From Atherinomorus stipes (Eukaryota; Chordata; Actinopteri; Atheriniformes; Atherinidae), in contig JALJCO010013400.1 in the NCBI GenBank assembly GCA_023101725.1, positions 62,001-126,000 of the forward strand: a stretch of DNA of 64,000 nucleotides, written 5' to 3'. The notes beneath the pieces are model-generated. The model saw nothing but the letters and a program-made list of their open reading frames with translations. It was not told where the DNA came from and ran no database searches. The stretch's first letter is position 1; each line of letters begins with the position of its first letter. A program made the position numbers and the translations under genes. This document shows positions 53,411-64,000 of the stretch, piece after piece.

Positions 53411-54860
53411 CAGCTCTTTGTACTCAGCTTCTTGTCACTTTTATACCCCTACAACTACAGAATAATTTGAATATTTCTGCAGATGATGGGGCTCATGATT
53501 CATTATAGAAATAAAAAAACTGAATTTATATAATATAATATAATATTTAATATAATATAATTTAACATAATAAAATACAATAAAATATAATATAGTATAA
53601 AACAGTATAATATAATTAAAATCAGTATAGATGAAAACTGTATTTAAAATTAAAATTTAGAATAACGAAGCAACTAAAAACTGATCAGAGATTTAGCTGC
53701 CATTTTGCAAAATGCTCTTAATAATATATTATCAAAATGCTTTCGCTAACAGGTTTATTCAAATCAATGGCCATCCATGAGTGAACAGTAATGTGATCCA
53801 TCAATTCTTTGGGAACAGCGCCCTCTTGTAGCTAAATAAACTAATGCAATTTAAAAACTGCAGCGCAGATAAAAAGACTTTTTTTTTTTTTTTACCATCC
53901 ATCTGTTTTCCAAATCTGCTTTATGCTTTTCAGGACATCCATATAGCTGCTGAGAGTTGGGTTTAGGTTAGTAAAGTAAGCAATAGAAATTATTTAGACA
54001 AATATTGAGGAAATAATGTCTTCTGACTGTTTAAAGGGGAGCTGTGAATGAAAATGATTCCTGTATATTGCTGTTTCTTTCATGGCCAGCTTCAGTTGTA
54101 AACCATCTGTTTTAATTGCAATAAATTTACAGTAAAATCATTTTAACTGAGAGGTCTTATAACCTTTAAATTTAACATTTTGTTTAGGCGATTACAAAAG
54201 AGAGAAAGTCTTTAGACCTTTTAGTCTCATTTTAGACTCAGAATAAACAGATTTTTTCAAATGTATTGTATCAGTGGTAAAAGAATAAAATATTATTTTC
54301 ACAAAACTAAGTCCTGGGGAAAGACTGTAGAGGGATGGCCAGGGTGGCACTGGCCCTCTGAAATCTGATTGGGCACCCAAGGTGGCATCTCATGTTATAT
54401 ACAGTACAAGTCACTGGAGGAGGACAGAAACGTATTCCCAGACATCTGCGGATTACCAGTATTAAATTAGTTTTAAGTCTATTTTAACCCTATATGTTTG
54501 TATTTGGTATAACAGCATGAAGGTTTACTGTAAATAATATGTAAACTTTGTGCACTTTTCTTTTGCACGTTTCTTCCAAATCTCCACTGAGTTCAGGTCT
54601 AAAGCAGGACTACAGGACTTCACCCCTTTTTCCACAGAAAAAGCTAAAATAATTTGCATATATGTGTGATTTATTACTATTTCTATGGGGAAAGCAGGTA
54701 AATGATCCATGAAACCTTTAAACAGACAGATCTGGATTTTAGTAACTGAATGTTAATTCAAGCTAAAGTGGTCATCTCACGCATAAAGTAAGAAAAAAAT
54801 TGTCAAAGTCAAATAGTCAGTAGTTTCTTTTTATCGATAACTACTTTATTTAAGATGACA
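53411..54860. other. Stretch without recognised features
   Basis: It contains an AATAT-rich tract at 53520-53640 and a poly-T run at 53879. No element border or gene was seen. Confidence 0.4.
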
Positions 54861-54867
54861 CTTTATG

Positions 54868-55080
54868 CTGGGGATTGTCAGTCCTGGTCCTCAAGGGTGG
54901 GTGTTCTTCAGGTTTTATAAGTTCCCCTACCCCCAACACACCTGATTCGGACTCAGAATTGTGCTGAGCTTGTTCTCAAGCTAATTGCCCACTGATCTGA
55001 GTCAGGTGTGTTGCACCGGGGAAACTTCTAAAACCTGCAGCACACCGGCCCGAGAGGAACAGGATTGAGCGTCCCTGCTC
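54868..55080. mobile_element. Palindromic short element, copy
   Basis: TCCTGGTCCTCAAGG at the left and ACACACCTGATTCGG against CTGAGTCAGGTGTGTTGCA inside, as in the other members of the family. Confidence 0.6.
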
Positions 55081-55378
55081 TCTGCCATTAACCCCTATTT
55101 ACCCCCCATTAAGGCTACACTTGACATACTTTGCTCATGATGGGGAAACGATATTCTAGCAGATAGAATCCCTGATAAGATGTGGCATGGTGACACTGAC
55201 AGGGTGCGACCACCTGCAGCCAGATGTGAAGCTCTCAACAATTACCACAAACATTTTTATTATTTTATTTAAACGTCCTGATAGTCACCCCATCCGTCAA
55301 TGTCACATTTTATAGAGCTACCTCCATATCATGAAACGTCATGTTCTAAAATCAAACTTCATTTTAACTGAACACACA

Positions 55379-55830
55379 TATAGCAAGTTTATTTGTATTT
55401 CACATTGAAACATGAAAAACATGAAAAGCATTACAGAGATGCAGAAAAATAGAAAGCAGTAAAAGTAAAGGAAAAAATCATGATTCAAAGTCAAAAACAA
55501 AAGAGAGAACATTAAAGGGGTCTTAAAAGAGGCCGTGCAGATTTGAACTTGTGAATAAAAACCTAAATGCAGCTGAGAACAGGTGGGTCTTTAACCTGGA
55601 TTTAAATAAACTGAGTGTTTCAGCTGATCTGAGATTTGTTCCAGACACGTGGAGCATAGAAGCTGAACGCAGCTTCTCCATGTCCGGTTCTGACTGGGGA
55701 CTGATATAAGACCGGATCCGCATCACCTGAGAAGTCTGGTTCATACCGGGCCAGGAGGTCACTGATTTATTTTGATCCTAAACCATTCAGAGCTTTACAG
55801 ACCAGCAACAGAACTTCAAAGTCTATCCTT
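55379..55830 (-). repeat. Interspersed repeat with a LINE-like 3' coding trace
   Basis: The minus strand reads S-A-E-T-L-S-L-F-K-S-R-L-K-T-H-L-F, a phrase frequent at the end of L2-like reverse transcriptases in fish. Its right end on the plus strand contains ATTCAGAGCTTTACAGACC. The full length and class are uncertain. Confidence 0.45.
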
Positions 55831-56694
55831 TAATTTAATTCCCATGCTGAAAGGACATCTTCCACTTCTGCCATGTTGCATGCACCTTACAACAGAGGGA
55901 GAGCATGTACTGTACTCTGAGTACATTACATGCTGCGTTCACTTGCACTCGGACCTTTGAGGCTTACTCAAGTAAAGGGCAGTTTAAACATGTTTATCAT
56001 TCTTCACATTCACTCCAGGTGCACACAGAAGGGTCTCTTCCCAGCCTGCGTCTCTCTGCCTTCTGTCTTTTGTTTCCTGTGATGTCTCTCGCTGACGTGG
56101 TCACCTCGTCCACTGCCCTGTAAAGCACGTAGCTTATGTTTCAGCTATATTTATACCCCAAACAGAGCTTGTTTACTGCTGCCTGTGTCTCCCGTAAATG
56201 TCATCGTAAATTACAAAAACCTTAAAAGTGAAATTTAAAAATAGCTTTCACATCTTGCTTTCGAACTCAAAAGTCAAATTAAGGTCTAACTTATAATCAC
56301 AGCCGCACCCACCTAAACATGAAACGTCTTATTATTTATACTGTATAATCCAGCTGTAAGCTTTGTGACATAAACAGTATGCTTTATTTAATTGTATAAC
56401 ACCTACTACACCTAGCAGAGATCACTAATCCTCTCACTTCGCAGATCCTCTGTAAATATGGACATAATTAAATGACTAACTTGATAGATCATTTAAAATG
56501 AATCCAACATAATTATCCACACTGTTTAACCCATAATATTTACTTTACTTTTTTATTGTTTAGAGAAAAACTTACTGAGGTTTTTTTTTTTTAAAAAAAA
56601 AGCATTAATAGAAACACATGGATGGACATGTGGCATACATTCAGTATTGTAAAAGCTCACTTTTTTTTTTTTTTTTTTTTTTTAAATAAACAAA

Positions 56695-56790
56695 AAAGTC
56701 AGTCAGTCTTGTTCTTTAGGGTGATGGTTGCTGGCAGGAATGAATTCCTGTATCTCTCCGTCCTACAGCGAACTTAGTAATGTATCCTTC
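56695..56790 (-). repeat. Short LINE 3' fragment
   Basis: TGCTGGCAGGAATG and CTACAGCGAACTT parallel 50818-50875. On the minus strand a poly-A stretch follows immediately (56660-56690 reads T on the plus strand), as expected for a truncated LINE tail. Confidence 0.45.
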
Positions 56791-56799
56791 ATTAAAAAA

Positions 56800-58100
56800 T
56801 GTTTGTGCTTTTGATCCCATGCATGCATTTTCCTTGCAATTTCTCCACTGAGGGGACAAATAAAGGTTTTTCTTATTGCATAATTCTTATATATTTGCAT
56901 TTCAAAGGGAAATAAACAAGCTTTCCAACTGTATGAGATTCATGGCCAAGAAGCATCTCAGCAACAATAAAGATAACTTTGAGGTGTCAAATTTGTGACT
57001 ATATTAACCAATTATATTTGCATAAATATTAAAGCATAATCACATTTAATCCACTGCATTCAACCTTATTTAACAACTGTTAATGTTTTTGTACTTGAGA
57101 TGTCATTGCAGGTTTCATCTGATCTGCCTCAGAGTTTGAAAACAGTTGACCCAAATAAAAGCGTGCCAGGTTCTATTTGCTGCTGCAGACACCAGAGCTG
57201 AGATCCCCATCTTTCATTACAAGAGTCCAGGTTACATAAGGGACTATGTGCAGCATCTACACTGGCCACTAGGTGTTACTCTATATCCATAAGGGTTTCT
57301 TCTATATCCTTCAGTTCTGTTGGTCAACTATGTAAATATAAGGGATTAATTAACCCTAACCCTGTTATTAAAGTATGCTGATGGAAAAGTCGTATTAATA
57401 TGTTTAAAATCATCAGTACAAGGAGATCATAAGCACTGAAAGTAAAACCTCCACTGCTGTCAATCTTAATGATGGTTTTAAATAAACATGATCCAAAAAT
57501 AATTTCCTGAGTTTACAGCTTAACAGCACTGACACCTAAATTAACTCGGCCGTCTGGCAGCGTGTTTGTTTGGGGACCTTCCAGTCACGTCGCTGCTGAT
57601 AAATGAGCTTTGGTCGAGGGGAGGCAACGCTGAACCAGGCCTCAGCTGCTCTCAGCTGGCTCAGTTCCCATGAGTAGTGGGGGGGTCATATGAGATGGAC
57701 AGTGGATGAGCAGGTGGGAGGGTTCAGGCAATTTAAGTCCAACTCCATGAAGACAAATGACATCACCTTTGTAGAGATTGTATTTACACAAGACAAAGGG
57801 TCGCTTCCACTGGTTCTGAGTCCAGACCTTATCTGGAAAAGCATGATTAGAAGTCTGCTATCAGGAAGAGCTGAGCTTGACTTCCAACATGCTCTGGTCT
57901 TATCAGGACAGTGAAGAACATCTGAACTTCTTATCTCTGATGGTTTACTATTTGTCCTGTTAAGCGTCAGTACTGTATCACCTGTGGAACTGCTCTGGTG
58001 TCAGCCTGTGCTTGGAATAAAAAAATTTGATTTAAAATATTTGGAAATCTCTAGCAGTGTTCCTCTTTAAAAACAACATATATAATTGTGATATGAACAT
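56800..58100. other. Stretch without recognised features
   Basis: No gene or element border seen. The part at 57540-57960 is less AT-rich than its surroundings and might be conserved noncoding sequence, which cannot be judged from one genome. Confidence 0.35.
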
Positions 58101-58149
58101 CTTGAATTGGAAACAAAAAAAAGTCATCTTTTCACTTATGAAGTTTTCT

Positions 58150-58155
58150 TTTAAT
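58150..58155 (-). terminator. cycs: Candidate polyadenylation signal of cycs
   Basis: ATTAAA on the minus strand about 965 bp after the stop. I found no canonical AATAAA on this strand between the stop and here. Weakly supported. Confidence 0.3.
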
Positions 58156-59119
58156 TGATCCTTCAACCTTTCTGTCCACAACCAGACAACATAGCTACCA
58201 TATTGTCATCAAAACACAGATTACAGTAAAATAAATTAAAACCGACACTCTTTTCAAGCCTGTGAAACCAGGTAAATAAAATCTTTCGCTTCAGATGGTA
58301 TTCATGGTATTTTTCCTTCATAACATGGAAGTTCCACAACATTCTTTAGGCATGGTGATTGTATGCCAGCTGATTTCACACAGTGCCTCAGCATAAGTGG
58401 TGGTTGAAGGCAGCAATAAATAGTATATACACTCCACGATTATTAGCTGTGAAGAGACAGATAACAGTGCCACCCTTAGCATGAATTTTCTAGAAGTTAG
58501 TTGGATGCAAGCTGGGGATCAAACTGGAGCTCCGAGGAGCAACTTCAGGAGGAAAAACACAAAAGGAGGCTTTGTTCAGGTTCAGTCTAAAAACATAACC
58601 GTGTTCATAGCAGGTGAAACTTCACTGCACATGAACTGAGGGGTAAAACCGAGAGTCAGCACCAAATATCCCAACATTTCCTATCACTCCATCTGCTGTA
58701 ACCAGTACCAGTTAACTTTTAAGAAGTTTTACAGTTTTAAATGCAAGTTGATGGTAATAGCACATCTAGCTTAAGTACCAGACGCATGTTATCATGGAGA
58801 ACAGAATGAAAAACGGGCTATATAACCCATCATTGCAAGCAATTTTAAAATATGTGATTAGCATTTGTTAGGACAGATTCAGAAAATAAGAAAAGTGCTG
58901 CAGTTTTATGTTTCGTCACTTGAACAGTTGCTCACATTTGTTACAGTGACATTTGCTGTGAACCCGTCAGCTCACATGTAGAGACATTATTTTCAAACAT
59001 GGGTAATTTAAATAAACCTTCTGTACAAATGACTAAACATAAAACCAGATATTGAACATGTATGAGCCCAAAAAAAAAAAAGGGGGACAATGTTAAATAT
59101 TCTGATTTCAATGACTTCT

Positions 59120-59265
59120 TCATGATGTTGCTGATTTGAGGTATGCAACGAGGTCCTGGCGCTCTCCCTTCTTTTTGATGCCAGCAAAGATCATTTTGGT
59201 TCCAGGGATATATTTCTTGGGGTTCTCCAGGTATATCATCAGGGTATCGTCACCCCAAGTGATGC
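59120..59265 (-). CDS. cycs: cycs coding exon 2
   Basis: The acceptor CCCCTCAG is followed by G-I-T-W-G-D-D through L-K-S-A-T-S and TGA at 59122-59120. The 3' UTR probably runs to an ATTAAA at 58155-58150. Confidence 0.95.
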
Positions 59266-60344
59266 CTGAGGGGTTTGAAAAAGAGGATGCCAGTGATTAA
59301 TTAAGTTCAAAAAGGAGGAAACATGCTCATAAGTTAATCTACATAAATAACTAATGTCACTCAAGTAACCTTGCTGTCATGTGTCATTATGATGTATGTG
59401 TACAGTCGTCCTCAAAATTATACATACCCTCCAATTACAGGCAAAAAAGAAATCATCTGTCAGTGAAATAAGTTGAAATTGACTAAAGTAATAATAAATA
59501 AAATTCTATGAAAATCACGACATTGATTTTTAGTCATTGTTCAACAGGAATATTAAAAACAAACACATAGAAAAGGAAAAACAAGCATGATGGGGCTCCA
59601 AAGCTAAAATTTTGAGCAACACTTTGAGACAATTACTGAAACCAGGTGTTTTCTGTAACGTCCAATCAGACGTCTGCACCTTTTGACAGGTGTTGGTCCA
59701 CTGTTCATGGGAAAGGTGCTCTAATATGTCTGGGACAGTTTTATTTGTTTTTATTTTATCAATATTATTTTCAAGCATAATTCAAAAGCAATATTTTAAT
59801 TCACTAAATTATAATTTTGTAAATTTTTATTTATTGTTAGTTTCCTGTTATTTGAATTACTATTGTGAATTTAGACTTTTCTTTAATTTGGGTATGAATA
59901 ATTTTAAAGACCAGGGGTAGAATTTAATAAGTTTTTTACTTCTTCCTACTTCTTTTTGAACATAACATGAATCCATTTGTTATTTACATTTACTTATTTC
60001 TCATCTAATTTCTGTTTTTTTGTTTGAAAAAAAAAAATCAATCATTTCTGCAAATTAAAAAAAACAAACAAACAAAAAAAACGTATAATGATGTCACCTC
60101 CAGACAATGAAATCATCTTTCTTCAGCTGATCTGCATCTGCAGCACTAAGCTATGAACAGCAGCAGTAAACTGACCTTTGCTCTTGTTAGCATCTGTGTA
60201 GGAGTAGCCCTCTGCCTGTCCGGTCTTGCGGCCAAACAGACCCCAGAGGTTGGGGCCCACCTTGTGCTTGCCCCCCTCCTCAACAGTGTGGCACTGAGCA
60301 CACTTCTGGACAAAAGCCTTCTTTCCTTTCCCAATGTCTCCCAT
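59120..60344 (-). CDS. cycs: Cytochrome c, somatic
   Basis: The coding exons are 60344-60176 and 59265-59120 on the minus strand, giving 104 residues plus stop, the usual vertebrate length with Met. The protein carries electrons between complex III and complex IV in the mitochondrial intermembrane space and triggers apoptosome assembly when released. Haem attachment C15-A-Q-C18-H19 is intact. Met81 (counting the initiator) in P-G-T-K-M is the axial ligand, and [14 protein letters not shown] is canonical. The intron lies after a Gly codon's first base, between S-K-G and I-T-W-G, and is about 0.9 kb with a Tc1-like remnant. No breaks. Confidence 0.97.
59403..59930. mobile_element. Nonautonomous Tc1-like element, copy B, in the cycs intron
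   Basis: It starts CAGTCGTCCTCAAAATTATA and ends near AATTTTAAAGACCAGGG. It contains the AACGTCCAATCAGACGTCTG stretch and is inverted relative to 17823-18393, with which it agrees over its whole length. It lacks the AAT expansion. Confidence 0.55.
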
Positions 60345-60350
60345 AATCAG
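60176..60350 (-). CDS. cycs: cycs coding exon 1
   Basis: The acceptor CCCACAG is followed by six untranslated bases and ATG at 60344. The exon codes M-G-D-I-G-K-G-K-K through N-K-S-K and ends in phase 1 before GTCAGT. Confidence 0.95.
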
Positions 60351-61683
60351 CTGTGGGAAGGAGAAGTCAAGTTTAAAATATACAAAATGTACATCAACTC
60401 GTGACAGATCCTAGTGCAACTGTAAATCTTTTATTCATGAAGTTAAGGTATAAGGAAGTTTTCTCTCATCTGGCCAGCGCCATGTTGGGAAGGTCGTTTG
60501 AGGACATAACCCTTCCTGCAATCTGTCTGTACACACCAGTCTAATAAGTAATATCATATAACTCTGCAGTGGCACCCCGCCCTGGTTATTTCGAGGAAAC
60601 CCCGAGAAGGGGGACACAGGAAGCAACAAACGCACTCACATAAGCTCGGATTACTTAACCGATAAAGTTACCAGGTCTTACAGGTAAGTAAGGTTAGATA
60701 TAACAGTATAATACAGGGTGGTAACAAGCTTAATGAGTGGTTCTTAGGGAGGGGAGCACACAGTAACGAACTTAGCAGAGGACATCAAATGATATGTGCC
60801 CCTGCAGAACAAGCCGCTGTTAAAGGGGAAATGCTTCCTTTGCACGTCTCTAACGACATAAGCAAGAGATTGTTTCTTTTTATGTAAAACAATGCAAGTT
60901 TAAGTTATCACACCATTTACATTTGATTATTTTATTTTAAAAATTGCGAATAATGTCTCGAATATATGAGTGGAAGCATTTCAACACAACACAATATTCA
61001 CAAATAATGGCCTTCAAGTGACCTCTGACAAACTCTCAAAGGCCTTCTATTGGTAATAACTAGCATAGATTGTCCACATAACCAGAATATCCTCTATATA
61101 TTTTATTCAGCTAAAGGCCTGTTATCTAGACTAAAACGACTGCAGATGATGCTAGCTCCTGGGTTATGTAACATCTCACTATAGTTTTCTCATTCCCTAC
61201 AGAGTGATAAGAGAACACCGCTAATATGCAGGCAGATAAGTGTGTATTCAAGCTCGTAGTTTTTGTTCCGCAAGTAAAAACTGCCTGACTTTGAGTTTAG
61301 CTCAGCTGGACTAGCCCGCTAGTAAGATTAGCCGGGGATGTGTCTCCCAACTAGACTGTCAAGGATGCTTCAATGTCGCTGTAAGAATAGCGGACTCGAC
61401 GCCGGTGTATTGACTACTACATTTCCCAATACTTTCAGATAAGGTATTAATTTCTAAATAAATGCAAAACGTCCACTTATACAGTAATTACTTCAGTATA
61501 ACAGGCTGAGTTACTTAACCGTTTTTCTCCACGCAAAGAGAGTAACTGAGCTATTCACTAACGCGAGTGCTAACGGTAAACCGCAGCATCTTCTTCTCTT
61601 CTCCTTCTTCGCATTATTCTGGACAAAAGCTCGTCGATTCTGACTCTTAACACAACGAATCAGTAGATAATATAAACAATTAC
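60351..61683. other. Predicted first intron of cycs
   Basis: No exon or element border seen. GT-AG borders are GTAATT (61683 downwards) and CCCACAG (60351). Confidence 0.4.
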
Positions 61684-61800
61684 CTTTAAGTTTAAATATG
61701 CCGGGTTAAAATCACTCGAGGTGGGTATGAGTTGCCTCTCTCAGCCGACAAGCGGATTCTGGCGGGCGCAAGGAAGGTCACTTCACTATAGAGGCACCGG
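61684..61800 (-). other. cycs: Probable untranslated first exon and promoter region of cycs
   Basis: On the minus strand a GC-rich stretch with GCGCCCGCC leads to CTTAAAG before GTAATT, a good donor. Vertebrate cycs genes have an untranslated first exon. The start site is not defined by the sequence. Confidence 0.4.
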
Positions 61801-64000
61801 CTTTTTACGTCATTACCCAATCACGTGCATAAAAAATTCGTGCATCCTCGTGATGCGTTCTGGACAATTGGGAATACGAAAACAACTGCACCAAAAAGAA
61901 AGCACAACAGATGATCGGAGAAAATGTCTTTTGTTTCATTTAATTAGTGAGTTTTCTTTGTTGAGTAGACAATTTATATGTGGAAATTATGATAAGAAGA
62001 GAAACCATCCAAAAAGAGAGAGGACCCACTTTTTCCGTATTGTGCATTTATAAAACGCGGTGGTCTCAAGTGATGTAACTTTGGGGGAGTGTTATGATTT
62101 CCGAGTAACAGTGAATAGAGCATCCCTTACGTCTACGTCTCTCAATCCGTTTTTTATTTATATATTTATCCATTACGCAAAGTTGTTTGATCGTTAACAA
62201 TATAAGACTGGATTGCAAAACTTTATAAACTGTCTCACTATATGTGTTAATGATAATATTAACAAGGGACCAGGAAAGGAAGGGAATGTCCCGGTATGGA
62301 TGTGACTGTTGTCGCGTTCCGCAGCTTCCATTGTGGATCCGGAAAATTACGCACCTGCTGGAACATTCTCAGCTTCTGGGATGTAGATGAAGAGTTACGT
62401 ATCCGTCATGTGTTTTCATAATATACGTACGCTAGAATAATTTGTCTCGGCCTTTTGTCCCTTTTTTTTATCTAATGAGTTTTTATAAAAGCTTTTCTAC
62501 ATTATGAAGGCCAAAAGGACAAAGATGGCAACAGATTGCATAACTTTTAAAATGAAATGCACGTGCAGATATCAATACAGGCCAAAGTAGCCAGCATCTC
62601 TTTCTATTTTTTCAAGTGTTGATGCTCCAGATTTTCATTTAGTTCCAGTTTAATGAAAAACGATTTATCTAACAATGGTAAAAGCGTTTTCTTTCATTTT
62701 ACATCTTTAAATTTGAAGATCACACATCAATTCTACACGAATATGAAAAAAATAAAATGAAAGTAGAGAAGTAGAGAGAAACCACGAAAATAAGATGATG
62801 TTTTATTTTGACTTTTAAAATCTGATATGAGGTATATCATTTAAATAAAAAAATCTCAGCTTGACCTTATTTAGTTTAGCAAATAGTACTTACGAAGAAT
62901 TTACTTAAACTTGACCCCCCTCTAGAGTTATGGCATTAGATCAAATTACTTAATAAAACTAAACAAAAAGAAATGTGACCTGACGGCTGTGAGTTGTTGA
63001 AGGTGACCCCAATGTCCTAAGAGTAAAAGTACATGCTTATATAAAGACAAATGGCAAGTGTACATCTACAAGAAAGTGATTAGAAAATGCTATTATTCCA
63101 ATACTGTATTGAACATCACATAAAAGAAGGTGCTTCCAAAATTATGTCATGCTCATATACTGAATAATGTTTCAGAAATAGATGAACTTTTAAAAATGAA
63201 AAGACAAGAATTTTTATGGGCTCACCCTTTCATATAGATTTCAACGTGAGTAGCAGGTAGGTTATTTCAAGCAACTTAAAGGACTTGTCCCCGTGTCTTT
63301 TCTTTCTGTAATCCCAGATTGAGACCATCATGTTGAGGTCAGGGCTCCAGCTAAACCATCTGTTGCAGAATTTTTTGCTTATTCTTGTCCTAGATTTTCA
63401 AGACTTGCTGGTTTAATAGCTAATAATTATACTAGATAATGAGCATAATGATGATGATAAAGAAACATATTTTATTTATAAACATGTTTTTATTTTCATT
63501 ATTAGAAAAGTTTTTTCCACTGAAATAACATAGCTTTTTTTTTTTTTTTTTTTTTGTCTAAATTACTTAATAAATATGAATTGGTCACAAAACGTCTCAC
63601 AAGTTCATTTTGTAATGTTGATGCATACATACGTGTGCAGTCCTGTGTTGAACTGTTTTACATAGCCTCTAAAAATCAACCCATATGAGCAGGTACGGCA
63701 AATATTACATCCCTTTTCAACATCTGGATGCTTCAGCAACTAGGAATATTCTTCGTGGTGTGAGTATTTTTAATTATAATTTTAAAAAAAAGCAAAAATA
63801 ACTGCAAGATGTAGAAAAACTCAATCAGGGGTCCCTAAAATCCCGACACCACTAGTGAATATGAGGGCATGGAAACATAGGGAATTTACCATAAAAAGCA
63901 AACACACAGGACAAAGTTGAACAAACCTGGATAACTTGACCAAGACTAAGAAGCTGCAACAATATTTACATAATATTAAACTATATAAAATGATGTGAGC
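61801..64000. other. Right end without recognised genes
   Basis: A small GC-richer island lies at 62300-62400; the rest is AT-rich. The 110-codon open frame at 61721-62053 starts in the predicted cycs first-exon region on the other strand and has no recognisable composition or motif. Nothing else was seen. Confidence 0.35.

Noticed and set aside
61721..62053. 110-codon open frame near the cycs promoter
   Set aside because: No recognisable motif, starts antisense in the predicted cycs first exon, and its composition is like the flanks.

Overview
The window is genomic DNA from a ray-finned fish, most likely a percomorph teleost. The evidence is split vertebrate genes with GT-AG introns, a connexin whose tail has the gja5 sequence pattern, a canonical vertebrate cytochrome c gene, and a dense load of fish-type mobile DNA (Rex3, Tc1, THAP/P-like, hAT-like and TTAA-flanked short elements). 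There are no bacterial genes, CRISPR arrays or operons.

Left part (1-12.8 kb): the 3' part of a plus-strand gene that enters from the left edge. It consists of one partial and six complete tandem exons, each coding a module of about 130-150 residues. All have phase 2 at both ends, so any of them can be lost or duplicated without shifting the frame. Four closing exons follow, with leucine-rich-repeat character and a stop at 11417. I do not recognise the family by name; an NLR-like or other LRR protein is the best guess. Its last modular intron holds an old 1.5 kb repeat that has been split by what looks like a solo LTR.

Middle part (19-47.3 kb): a connexin of the gja5 (Cx40/Cx41.8) type on the plus strand. 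It has a probable TATA promoter and untranslated first exon near 19.3-19.6 kb and six coding exons between 27171 and 47320. Splitting the coding sequence this way is unusual for connexins. Its introns hold a broken Tc1 transposon with its inverted repeats, a THAP-domain transposon remnant, a nested set of short elements, a tRNA-like inverted pair and a 21-bp minisatellite.

The last connexin intron (about 9.8 kb) also contains, on the minus strand, an uninterrupted 882-codon gene (42280-44928) with no recognisable family. It has four 27-residue Arg/Pro/Tyr repeats, two coiled-coil stretches, about five acidic repeats of 76-82 residues and a basic tail. A CRE-like palindrome and a TATA-like box lie upstream. 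With the modular exon array, it is the best candidate for something undescribed.

Right part (47.3-64 kb): repeats and few genes. A 5'-truncated Rex3 retrotransposon sits in an older LINE of opposite orientation with an 11-bp target duplication. The somatic cytochrome c gene cycs lies on the minus strand (coding 59120-60344), with a probable untranslated first exon near 61.7 kb. Nothing was recognised beyond 62 kb.

The three genes show no functional relation; this is ordinary eukaryotic gene order. All repeat family names come from reading motifs and termini, without database comparison.
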